This document shows, piece after piece, positions 27,211-34,475 of a stretch of 64,000 bases of DNA. Each line of letters starts with the position of its first letter. Position 1 is the stretch's first letter. Under the pieces are notes generated by a model. The model made no database searches and was not told the origin of the DNA. It saw only the letters and a program-made list of their open reading frames with translations. The translations under genes and the position numbers were made by a program. The stretch is from Micromonospora sp. NBC_00421. GTDB lineage: Bacteria; Actinomycetota; Actinomycetes; Mycobacteriales; Micromonosporaceae. The stretch lies in NCBI RefSeq assembly GCF_036017915.1, contig NZ_CP107929.1:2635501-2699500 (forward strand). Reading direction: 5' to 3'.

Positions 27211-28047
27211 ATGACCGAATCCCGGAACGCCCTCCAGCCGGCGACCCGCTTCCTGCACCGCGCGGAAGGTCGCATCGCGTACGACCTGCAGGGCAGCGGC
27301 CCGCTCGTGATCCTCGTGCCCGGAATGGCGGAACTGCGCACCTCGTACCGCTTCCTCACCCCGGCCCTGGTCGCCGCCGGCTACACCGTGGCCACCACCG
27401 ACCTGCGTGGTCACGGTGACAGCGACACCACATTCACCTCCTACGGTGACCGCGAGACGGCCGCCGACATCAGCGCCCTGATCGACGAGCTCGGCCGGCC
27501 GGCGACAGTCGTCGGCAACTCCCTCGCGGCGGGTGCGGGCGTCATCGTCGCGGCCGACCACCCCGAGCAGGTCTCCGGTCTCGTGCTGGTCGGCCCGTTC
27601 GTGCGCAACCCGAAGATGCCCCCGGGCATGCGGAGCCTGTTCCACGCGATGACGTCGCCGCTCTGGGTGGCCACCGTCTGGAAGGCCTACCTGCCCTCCC
27701 TCTACGCCGGCACCAAACCCGCCGACTTCGCCGAATACCGCGCGGCCGTCATAGGCAAGCTCCGCCAGCCCGCGTACGGCAAGGCCTTCTCGCGCACCGC
27801 ACGACAGACCGACCACGATGTCGCCGAGGTACGACTCGCCGAGGTGGACACGCCGGTGCTCGTCGTCATGGGCGACCGTGACCCCGACTTCAAGGACCCG
27901 GCGGCCGAGGCGGCGTGGATCGGCGAGACCCTGCGTGGCGAGGTCGTCATGGTGCCCGACGCCGGCCACTACCCGCACTCCCAGCGACCCGAGCTCACCA
28001 CCCCGGCCGTGCTCGCCTTCCTCGGGCGGGTGCACGCGGGTGCCTAG
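27211..28047 (+). CDS. Alpha/beta hydrolase
   Basis: A 278-residue cytosolic hydrolase. The oxyanion region is VILVPGMAELRTSYR, the nucleophile elbow is GNSLAAG (Ser104), the acid is in VVMGDRDPDF and the base in PDAGHYPH. The leading strand RIAYDLQGSGPLV is typical of esterase/epoxide-hydrolase-like members; the substrate is unknown. No clear ribosome site precedes ATG 27211, so a leaderless transcript is possible. It overlaps the TetR gene by 8 bp. Leucine codons favour CTC, unlike neighbouring genes. Confidence 0.88.
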   Translation: MTESRNALQPATRFLHRAEGRIAYDLQGSGPLVILVPGMAELRTSYRFLTPALVAAGYTVATTDLRGHGDSDTTFTSYGDRETAADISALIDELGRPATVVGNSLAAGAGVIVAADHPEQVSGLVLVGPFVRNPKMPPGMRSLFHAMTSPLWVATVWKAYLPSLYAGTKPADFAEYRAAVIGKLRQPAYGKAFSRTARQTDHDVAEVRLAEVDTPVLVVMGDRDPDFKDPAAEAAWIGETLRGEVVMVPDAGHYPHSQRPELTTPAVLAFLGRVHAGA

Positions 28048-28609
28048 GGCCGGCCTCACCACCGCCGTCGTCGTCGAGCGTGGCGCCCAACTGCTCGAAG
28101 CCCACCCCACCGACGAGCTCACCCTCGCCGCGCTCGCCGAGAGCCTCGGCGTACGCGTCCCGTCCCTCTACAAGCACGTCGACGGCCTTCCCGGGCTCCG
28201 CCGCGGCATGATGCTCCGCGCGAAGGGCAACCTCTCCGCGGCGCTCGCCCAGGCGTGCATCGGCCGCGCCCGTGCCGACGCGGTCCGCAGCCTGGCCGCC
28301 GCCTACCGGGCGTGGGCGCGGGAGAATCCGATGCAGTACCCGATGACCATCCGCGCGCCCGAGCCCGACGACACCGAGGACCAGCTCGCGAGCGGGAGCG
28401 GGCTCGACGTGATCTACACCGTCCTGGCCGGTTACCGTCTCGTCGGCGACGACGCGATCGACGCCACGCGGTTCCTGCGCTCCGTCATCCACGGCTTCGT
28501 CAGCCTGGAGACCGCCGGTGCCTTCAAGCTCACCGCCGACCTCGAGCGCAGCTACGACAGGACGATCGACAGCGTGGTGACCGCCCTCGAGACCTGGCCG
28601 CGCTCATGA
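28040..28609 (+). CDS. TetR-family transcriptional regulator
   Basis: A 189-residue repressor. The helix-turn-helix occupies about residues 26-45 (TLAALAESLGVRVPSLYKHV). The C-terminal domain has the pattern of the WHG-type TetR group (AAYRAWARENPMQYPMTI, SVIHGFVSLETAGAF). It starts at GTG 28040 inside the hydrolase gene and overlaps DUF4260 as ATGA. It probably represses its own operon through the palindromes at 27169-27206. Leucine is encoded mainly by CTC. Confidence 0.88.
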   Translation: MPRAGLTTAVVVERGAQLLEAHPTDELTLAALAESLGVRVPSLYKHVDGLPGLRRGMMLRAKGNLSAALAQACIGRARADAVRSLAAAYRAWARENPMQYPMTIRAPEPDDTEDQLASGSGLDVIYTVLAGYRLVGDDAIDATRFLRSVIHGFVSLETAGAFKLTADLERSYDRTIDSVVTALETWPRS

Positions 28610-28971
28610 CCGCCCGCACCCCGCCACCGGCCACCCCGGTGCCGGTCCTCTACCGGGCCGAGGGCGCCGTCGTCGCCGCGGCGGCCGTCGCCCTCATCGT
28701 GCTGACGGGCTTCGCCTGGTGGTGGCTGCTCGCCCTGTTCCTCGTCTTCGACCTCCCGATGCTCGGCTACCTGATCGACAACCGCGTCGGGGCGATCACC
28801 TACAACCTGGCACACAACTACGTCGCCCCCTGCGCGCTGCTCGCCGTCCACGGCATCGCCCTGGCTCTCGGCGGGACCGGATGGCCGCTGCTCGCGCTCG
28901 TGGCAGGTTGCTGGCTCTTCCACGTCGGAGTGGACCGGGCAGTCGGCTACGGCCCCAGACCCCTGCACTAA
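28606..28971 (+). CDS. DUF4260 family membrane protein
   Basis: A 121-residue protein with about four helices. The text YRAEGAVVAAAAVALI, FDLPMLGYLIDNRVGAITYNLAHNY and the C-terminal HVGVDRAVGYGPR fit DUF4260. The function is unknown. Translational coupling to TetR suggests that this protein and the hydrolase are the regulated outputs of one small response cassette. Confidence 0.82.
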   Translation: MTARTPPPATPVPVLYRAEGAVVAAAAVALIVLTGFAWWWLLALFLVFDLPMLGYLIDNRVGAITYNLAHNYVAPCALLAVHGIALALGGTGWPLLALVAGCWLFHVGVDRAVGYGPRPLH

Positions 28972-29030
28972 CCCCCACCCACCCCCCACCACCGCCCCCA
29001 CCCCCCACCACCGCCCCGGACCACCGCCCC

Positions 29031-29090
29031 GGTGATCAAGAGGTTTGCGTCAGGATTGATCTTCAAGGTGACGCAAACCTCTTGATCACC
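29031..29090. repeat. 60-nt palindromic element, copy 1
   Basis: Perfect 22-bp inverted repeat starting GGTGATCAAGAGGTTTGCGT and ending with its complement, around a 16-nt loop. The two copies at 31868 and 31952 share the outer arms. It lies between the convergent DUF4260 and LacI stops and could also terminate both. C-rich DNA lies to its left (28972-29030) and G-rich DNA to its right (29091-29160). Confidence 0.9.
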
Positions 29091-29141
29091 GCGGGAGGGT
29101 GAGGGGCAGGGGAGGGTGAGGGGGCAGGGGAGGATGGGGGG

Positions 29142-30143
29142 TCAGGGGGGTGGGGGGGCGACGCTGGCCCGGTGGACCAGGGTGGGGGCGATGGTGTGCC
29201 GTTCGACCACGCCCGGGCCGGCCTCGATCTGCCGCAGCAGCATCGCCAGCCCGACGCGGGCCACCGCGTCGAAGTCCGGCCGCACGGTGGTCAACGGGGG
29301 GATGAAGTACGCCGCCTCCGGCACGTCGTCGAAGCCGACCACGCTGATCTCCTCCGGCACCCGACGCCCGCGCTCGCTCAACGCCCGCAACACCCCCAGC
29401 GCGAGATGGTCGTTCGCCGCGAAGACCGCCGTCACCTCCGGCATCCGGGCCAGCATCTGCCCACAGCGGTATCCTGACGCCGCGCTCCAGTCGGCCGACA
29501 GCACCGGCGGCACCTCCGCCCCGGCCGCCCGCAGCGCCGCCCGCCAACCCTCGACCCGCCCGGCGCTGTCGAACCAGTCCGCCGGGCCGGAGACGTGCCA
29601 GACGGTACGGTGCCCGGCGTCCAACAGGTGCCGGGTGGCCAGTCCGGCCCCCGCTGCCTGGTCGACTGTGACCAACGCCGCCTCCCGGGCCGGATCGCCG
29701 TCGACGGTGACCAGCGGCACGCCGTGCGGCAGGTGGTCGAGCGCCTCGTCGGCCGAGGCCACCGGGGCGATCACCACGATGCCGGCGACCCGGTGGTCGA
29801 GGTGCCGCTCCACGGCGGCGGAGATGGACCGCCGGTCGAGGGTGCTGACGCTGCCGACGCTGACCGCGAAGCCGGCCGACGCGGCGGCCTGCTCCAGGGC
29901 CGCCAGCAGTGACGCCGGCCCGTACAGGGTGCTGTTCTGGGCCACCACCCCGATGAGCTGGGAGCGGCCGGTGACCAGCGCCCGTGCCGCCCGGTTCGGT
30001 CGGTAGCCCAGCTCGGCGATCGCCGCACGGACCCGGACCCGGGTCTGTTCCCGGACGTTCGGATGGTCGTTGAGCACCCGGGAAACCGTCTGGTGGGAGA
30101 CTCCCGCCAGGCGGGCGACGTCCGTCATCGCAGGACCACGCAT
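29142..30143 (-). CDS. LacI-family transcriptional regulator
   Basis: A 333-residue sugar-responsive repressor. The N-terminal helix-turn-helix is MTDVARLAGVSHQTVSRVLN, the hinge region is RPNRAARALVTGRS, and the rest is the periplasmic-binding-protein fold (VAGIVVIAPVASADEAL, FAANDHLALGVLRAL, ISVVGFDDVPEAAYF). The start is uncertain: ATG 30143 is used, but GTG 30158 and ATG 30128 are in frame and none has a strong ribosome site. It is divergent from the CE1-like esterase gene, its likeliest target. Confidence 0.92.
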   Translation of the reverse strand: MRGPAMTDVARLAGVSHQTVSRVLNDHPNVREQTRVRVRAAIAELGYRPNRAARALVTGRSQLIGVVAQNSTLYGPASLLAALEQAAASAGFAVSVGSVSTLDRRSISAAVERHLDHRVAGIVVIAPVASADEALDHLPHGVPLVTVDGDPAREAALVTVDQAAGAGLATRHLLDAGHRTVWHVSGPADWFDSAGRVEGWRAALRAAGAEVPPVLSADWSAASGYRCGQMLARMPEVTAVFAANDHLALGVLRALSERGRRVPEEISVVGFDDVPEAAYFIPPLTTVRPDFDAVARVGLAMLLRQIEAGPGVVERHTIAPTLVHRASVAPPPP

Positions 30144-30200
30144 GCGGCCATTATCCACCGGCGCGGTCCCGCCGGTCGCCGGTGTCCGGGCCGGTCGGCG

Positions 30201-30215
30201 ACCGGAACTTCCGGT
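30201..30215. promoter_or_regulatory. Candidate LacI operator
   Basis: The 15-bp palindrome ACCGGAACTTCCGGT (7-bp arms, one central base) lies in the 206-bp gap between the LacI gene and the divergent esterase. Size and symmetry suit a LacI-family site. Confidence 0.4.
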
Positions 30216-30349
30216 GGGGCGGCCCGCCTTGCCAAGCCGACGACAGGCTAACGATACTCATGGATGTTCCTGAGCCGGACACGATCGAGCGCCGGGCAGC
30301 CTCGATCGGAGCAGCCGCATTCCCGCGATCCTCCGGAGGAACCTGTCCC

Positions 30350-31771
30350 ATGAGATCCAGGATCAAACTCCTCGGCACCGCCCTGGTCGCCGCCGCGCTC
30401 ACCGTACTGGCGGCGATCGCCGCCCCCACCCCGGCCTCGGCGGCGACGCTGACCCAGGTGACGAACTTCGGCGCCAACCCCAGCAATCTCCAGATGTACC
30501 TGTACGTGCCGAACACCGTGGCGGCCCGACCGGGTCTGCTGGTGGCCGTGCACTACTGCACCGGCAGCGGCCCGGCCTTCTATTCCGGCACCCAGTACGC
30601 GGCCCTGGCCGACCGGTACGGTTACATCGTCATCTACCCGTCGGTGACCCGCAGCAGCAAGTGCTTCGACGTCTCCTCCCCGCAGGCGCTGCGCCGCGAC
30701 GGGGGCAGCGATCCGGTGGGCATCAAGTCGATGGTCGACTACGTCCGGGCGCGGTACCCCGTCGACCCGAACCGGATCTTCGCCACCGGCACCTCTTCCG
30801 GGGCGATGATGACCAACGTGCTGCTCGGCGACTATCCCGACGTGTTCGCGGCGGGTGCGGCCTTCGCCGGGGTGCCGTTCGGCTGCTTCGCCACCACCGA
30901 CGGCTCGGAGTGGAACAGTCAGTGCGCCAACGGGCAGGTCACCAAGACCGCGCAGCAGTGGGGCGACCTGGTCCGTAACGCCTACCCCGGATATACCGGC
31001 AAACGGCCCCGGATGCAGTTGTGGCACGGCACCAACGACGAGACCCTGCGCTACCCGAACTTCGGCGAAGAGGTCAAGCAGTGGACCAACGTCCACGGGC
31101 TGAGCCAGACGCCTACCTTCACCGACACCCCGCAGGCCGGCTACACCCGCACCCGGTACGGCGGCAGCAACGGCACGGCACCGGTTGAGGCGATCAGCAT
31201 GCAGGGCGTCACGCACAACCTGCCGGTCGACGCCGCGCAGGCGATCCGGTTCTTCGGCCTCGACGCCCCGCCCACCACCACCCCGCCCCCGACCACCACG
31301 CCCCCGACCACCACGCCCCCGACCACCCCGCCACCCACCACCACGCCACCCACCACCGGGCCCCCGACCACGCCGCCGCCCACCACCCCGCCGGTGCCGA
31401 CCACCACGCCGCCGACCCCGTTCCCGCCCACGCCCACCACGCCCGGTCCGGGAGCCGAGTGTCGGATCGAGTACACCGTCAACGCGTGGAACACCGGCCT
31501 GACCACCGCGATCACGATCACCACCCTCAGAGACACCGGGGTCAACGGTTGGACCCTGGCGTTCACCCTGCCGGCCGGGCAGACCATCACCAGCGGCTGG
31601 AACGCGACCTACTCGCCGACCAGCGGCGCGGTCACCGCCCGCAACGTCTCCTACAACGGCACGATCGCGCCAGGCGGCTCGGTCAGCATCGGCTTCCAGG
31701 CCAACCACACCGGCAACACCGACAAACCCTCCTCCTTCACCCTCAACGGCTCCCCCTGCTCCGTCGCCTGA
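30350..31771 (+). CDS. Secreted CE1/PHB-depolymerase-like esterase with CBM2
   Basis: A 473-residue secreted enzyme. The signal peptide ends near ASA/A (about 31). The catalytic domain (about 35-360) has the nucleophile elbow GTSSGAM (Ser149), a likely oxyanion segment VAVHYC, an acid near LWHGTNDETL and a His near GVTHNLPVD. This pattern is shared by acetylxylan/feruloyl esterases and PHB depolymerases. A Thr/Pro linker of about 60 residues joins a C-terminal CBM2 (CRIEYTVNAWN to LNGSPC). The start is ATG 30350 after CCGGAGGA. The cellulose/xylan-binding module favours a plant cell-wall ester as substrate. Confidence 0.9.
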   Translation: MRSRIKLLGTALVAAALTVLAAIAAPTPASAATLTQVTNFGANPSNLQMYLYVPNTVAARPGLLVAVHYCTGSGPAFYSGTQYAALADRYGYIVIYPSVTRSSKCFDVSSPQALRRDGGSDPVGIKSMVDYVRARYPVDPNRIFATGTSSGAMMTNVLLGDYPDVFAAGAAFAGVPFGCFATTDGSEWNSQCANGQVTKTAQQWGDLVRNAYPGYTGKRPRMQLWHGTNDETLRYPNFGEEVKQWTNVHGLSQTPTFTDTPQAGYTRTRYGGSNGTAPVEAISMQGVTHNLPVDAAQAIRFFGLDAPPTTTPPPTTTPPTTTPPTTPPPTTTPPTTGPPTTPPPTTPPVPTTTPPTPFPPTPTTPGPGAECRIEYTVNAWNTGLTTAITITTLRDTGVNGWTLAFTLPAGQTITSGWNATYSPTSGAVTARNVSYNGTIAPGGSVSIGFQANHTGNTDKPSSFTLNGSPCSVA

Positions 31772-31867
31772 CCCCCGTGCGGCCACCGGCACCCCCGGTG
31801 CCCGCACCCCCACCCACCCCCGCACCCCACCCACCCCTCCCCCACCCACCCCTCCCCACCCATCCCT

Positions 31868-31928
31868 GGTGATCAAGAGCTTTACGTCACCGATCCCGGG
31901 CAGGCCCGACCCATACCTCTTGATCACC
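31868..31928. repeat. Palindromic element, copy 2
   Basis: A 61-nt element opening with GGTGATCAAGAG and TTTACGTCA and closing with ACCTCTTGATCACC. The outer arms match copies 1 and 3, while the inner arms have decayed and the centre differs. Confidence 0.88.
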
Positions 31929-31951
31929 GCTCCGCAGGAGTGGCCATCCCG

Positions 31952-32011
31952 GGTGATCAAGAGGTTTGGGTCACCAGAGCCGAACGTGGTGGCCTAAACC
32001 TCTTGATCACC
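31952..32011. repeat. Palindromic element, copy 3
   Basis: A 60-nt element opening with GGTGATCAAGAGGTTTGGGT and closing with TAAACCTCTTGATCACC. It lies 23 bp after copy 2 in the same orientation of flanking tracts. Confidence 0.88.
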
Positions 32012-32236
32012 GCGGTCAGGGCGGGTGGCGGGGGGCCGGGTGGGGGGGGGGGTGGGGTGGGGTGGTTGGTGGATGTGGGGGGTGGGGGTGGGTCGATAGG
32101 GTGGCGGTGACGGGGGTTTGTCGAGGTTGCTGGGCAGCGTCGTCGGCCGCCCGGGGACAGGCGGGTGTCGAGCCCTGCGGACCAGCCACAGCTGACCGAG
32201 CCGTCATCACCGCCATCCGTCCACAAGGGAGCGTCT

Positions 32237-33319
32237 ATGCGTCTGAGTCGATCGTTGAAACTGGTGAAGCGGCGGCTGCCGGCGCTCGCCCTCGGCCTGG
32301 GCGCGGTCACGCTGATCGCCACCCCCGCAGCCGCCGTCCCGGGAAGCGGCAACACGGCAGCCGGAAGACCGGCGAACCCCACCGCGAACGCCAGCTCGGC
32401 AGGCGGTCTCCGGGGCAACGCCGTCATGCAGGACCCCACTGCGGGGAAGACCGTGGCAGCCGATGCCGTACGCGCGGCGGGCTGGACGCCGGTGCCGGGC
32501 ACGGCGCAGGCCCGGTCCGCGCCGGCCACCGCCACCTACGGTGGTGAGCTGCACGTCTTCGTGCAGGGCCCCGACGGGCAGGTGCGGGTCGACCGGTACG
32601 ACACGAACACCGACTCCTGGTCCGGCTGGGCCGCCGTCCCCGGTGACGCCATGGCGACATCGGCGCCGGCGGCCGCCGTCTACGGCGGGGAACTGCACCT
32701 GTTCGTGCAGGCCGACCAGAAGGTCCGCACCAACCGGTACGCCCTGGACACCGGCGCCTGGTCCGGCTGGAGCACGGTCCCCGGTGCCACGTCCGCGTCG
32801 TCGGCCCCGTCCGCCACCGTCTACGGCGGCCAACTGCACCTGTTCGTCCGGGGCGCGAACGGCAAGGTCCGGACCAACCGGTACTCGCTGGACACCGCCG
32901 CCTGGTCCGGCTGGGCCACCCTCGCCGGCCCGACCGGCGCCAACTCGGCCCCGTCCGCCGCCATCTACGGCGGTGACCTGCACGTCTTCGTCCGGGGCAC
33001 GAACGGCAACGTACGCACCAACCGGTACTCGCTGTCCACCGGCGCATGGTCGGGGTGGAGCGACGTGCCCGGCACCGCACGCGCGGCGTCCGCGCCGGCC
33101 GCCCTGGTCTACGGTGGCGGGCTGCACGTCTTCGTCCGCACCGGCGGCGACGACCTGCGCACCACCTGGTACCTCCAGGACTCCGGCGCGTGGTCGGGCT
33201 GGAGCACGGTCGACGGCCCCGGCGGCGCGATCTCCGCTCCGGCGGGGAGCGTCTACGGCGGCCTGGTGCGGCTCTTCGTCCGGGGTGCCGACGACGAGGT
33301 CCACCAGGGCCAGCCCTAG
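32237..33319 (+). CDS. Secreted repeat protein, predicted beta-propeller lectin-like
   Basis: A 360-residue secreted protein with a signal peptide (basic start, hydrophobic core LALGLGAVTLIA, AAA). After a Gly/Asn-rich spacer come about six repeats of roughly 45 residues. The consensus is YGGxLHVFVRGxxGxVRTNRY, then SxxTGAWSGWxxVPG. Such repeats build five- to seven-bladed propellers like fucose-binding and PLL-type lectins. No catalytic motif is visible. The start is ATG 32237 after AAGGGAG. A glycan-binding role is inferred from repeat type and from the neighbouring carbohydrate-active secreted enzymes. Confidence 0.82.
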   Translation: MRLSRSLKLVKRRLPALALGLGAVTLIATPAAAVPGSGNTAAGRPANPTANASSAGGLRGNAVMQDPTAGKTVAADAVRAAGWTPVPGTAQARSAPATATYGGELHVFVQGPDGQVRVDRYDTNTDSWSGWAAVPGDAMATSAPAAAVYGGELHLFVQADQKVRTNRYALDTGAWSGWSTVPGATSASSAPSATVYGGQLHLFVRGANGKVRTNRYSLDTAAWSGWATLAGPTGANSAPSAAIYGGDLHVFVRGTNGNVRTNRYSLSTGAWSGWSDVPGTARAASAPAALVYGGGLHVFVRTGGDDLRTTWYLQDSGAWSGWSTVDGPGGAISAPAGSVYGGLVRLFVRGADDEVHQGQP

Positions 33320-33496
33320 CGGTAGCCGAACCGACGGTGTCGCCGACGCCGCCTTGCCCACCGTCGACCCGATGGGTGGGGCGGCGTCGCGGGCGCGGGC
33401 CAGGCGGTTCACCCCGTTCCCCGGCCGGCGGCACACCGGCCGGAGCCGTTCCGCCCGCGTCCCGGGCCGGCGGTCGGGGTGCTCTAGAGTCCCGAC

Positions 33497-34195
33497 ATGG
33501 GTGCGCAGGGGCGACGGGCGATCGTGGTGGGCAACAGCGACGGTGTCGGGCTGGCGCTCACCCGGCAACTGGTGGCGGCCGGCTGGACCGTCACCGGGCT
33601 GTCCCGCAGCGAAAGCGCCCTGGCCGCCCCCGGGTACGCCCACCACGTCGCCGACGTCACCGGCGACGCCTACCGCGCGGTGCTGGCCGGGGCGGTCGAC
33701 CTGCTCGGCGGGGTCGACGTGTGCGTCTACGCGGCGGGGGTCGGTGAGTTCTTCGACGTCGCTGACCTGGCGGCGCAGACCAGGGCGCTGGAGGTCAACC
33801 TGATCGGTGCGGCGCGCACCGTGGAGGTCGTCGTGCCGGCGATGGTGGCCGGGGGTGGTGGTCACCTGGTGGGCCTGTCCAGCCTCGCCGACGCCGGACC
33901 GTCGACCCAGGCCCCCGGCTACGCCGCCGCCAAGGCGGGGTTGACGTCGTACCTGGTCGGACTGCGGGGTGCGCTCCGCCCCCACGGGGTGCGGGTGACA
34001 GTCGTCCGGTTCGGGTTCGTCGACACCAAGATGGCCAAGTCGCCGGTGAAGCCCATGCTGCTGAGCGTGGAGCGGGCCGCCGACGTGGTGCGCGACTGCC
34101 TGCGTACCGGGCCGACGGTCGTCTCCCGGCCACGGCGGATGGCCGTGCTGGCGCGGGCGGCCGGGTTCGCGGCGACGGTGGCCGCCCGGCGTTGA
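33497..34195 (+). CDS. Short-chain dehydrogenase/reductase
   Basis: A 232-residue oxidoreductase with a Rossmann start (AIVVGNSDGVGLALTRQL; the usual GASxGIG is GNSDGVG). Also present are YAAGVGEF in the NNAG position, catalytic Ser in HLVGLSSLAD, and the active-site YAAAK. The C-terminus (VVRFGFVDTKMAKSP) resembles the cyclopropane/fatty-acid-associated SDRs. The substrate is unknown and no operon partner is visible. Confidence 0.88.
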   Translation: MGAQGRRAIVVGNSDGVGLALTRQLVAAGWTVTGLSRSESALAAPGYAHHVADVTGDAYRAVLAGAVDLLGGVDVCVYAAGVGEFFDVADLAAQTRALEVNLIGAARTVEVVVPAMVAGGGGHLVGLSSLADAGPSTQAPGYAAAKAGLTSYLVGLRGALRPHGVRVTVVRFGFVDTKMAKSPVKPMLLSVERAADVVRDCLRTGPTVVSRPRRMAVLARAAGFAATVAARR

Positions 34196-34245
34196 GCCGT
34201 ACCGGCACGGCGGGGCGGGGCCGTCCGTGGACCGGCTTGAATTCG

Positions 34246-34260
34246 CCACGATCGTCGTGG
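34246..34260. promoter_or_regulatory. Palindrome upstream of the arabinofuranosidase gene
   Basis: CCACGATCGTCGTGG has perfect 6-bp arms around TCG and lies 215 bp before ATG 34476, in an otherwise gene-free stretch. An operator for a sugar-responsive regulator is possible. Confidence 0.3.
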
Positions 34261-34475
34261 GATTCTGATGCGTCGATGACTTGCCGCGCGCGCGGGGCGG
34301 ACAGTCGTCCAAGGGCAACCGGGGCCGGTGGTTTCCGGGGGACGGCGACAAGTGCGACGGAACGACGTCAGTAGTCCGTCCATCAGTCCCGCCCGCCGTC
34401 TCGACGCCCCCTCGTGGTGCGCCGCTACCCCGACCGGCCGGGCGGTGCACTGTGGTGACCCACGAAGGAACCCGC

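Larger units (their letters stand above)
31772..32236. other. 465-bp gene-free stretch with strand-asymmetric tracts
   Basis: From left to right it holds a C-rich tract (about 31797-31867, many ACCC units), two palindromic elements (31868-31928 and 31952-32011), and a G-rich tract (about 32020-32100, runs up to ten G). The promoter and leader of the secreted propeller gene follow. No open frame here looks coding. Confidence 0.8.
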
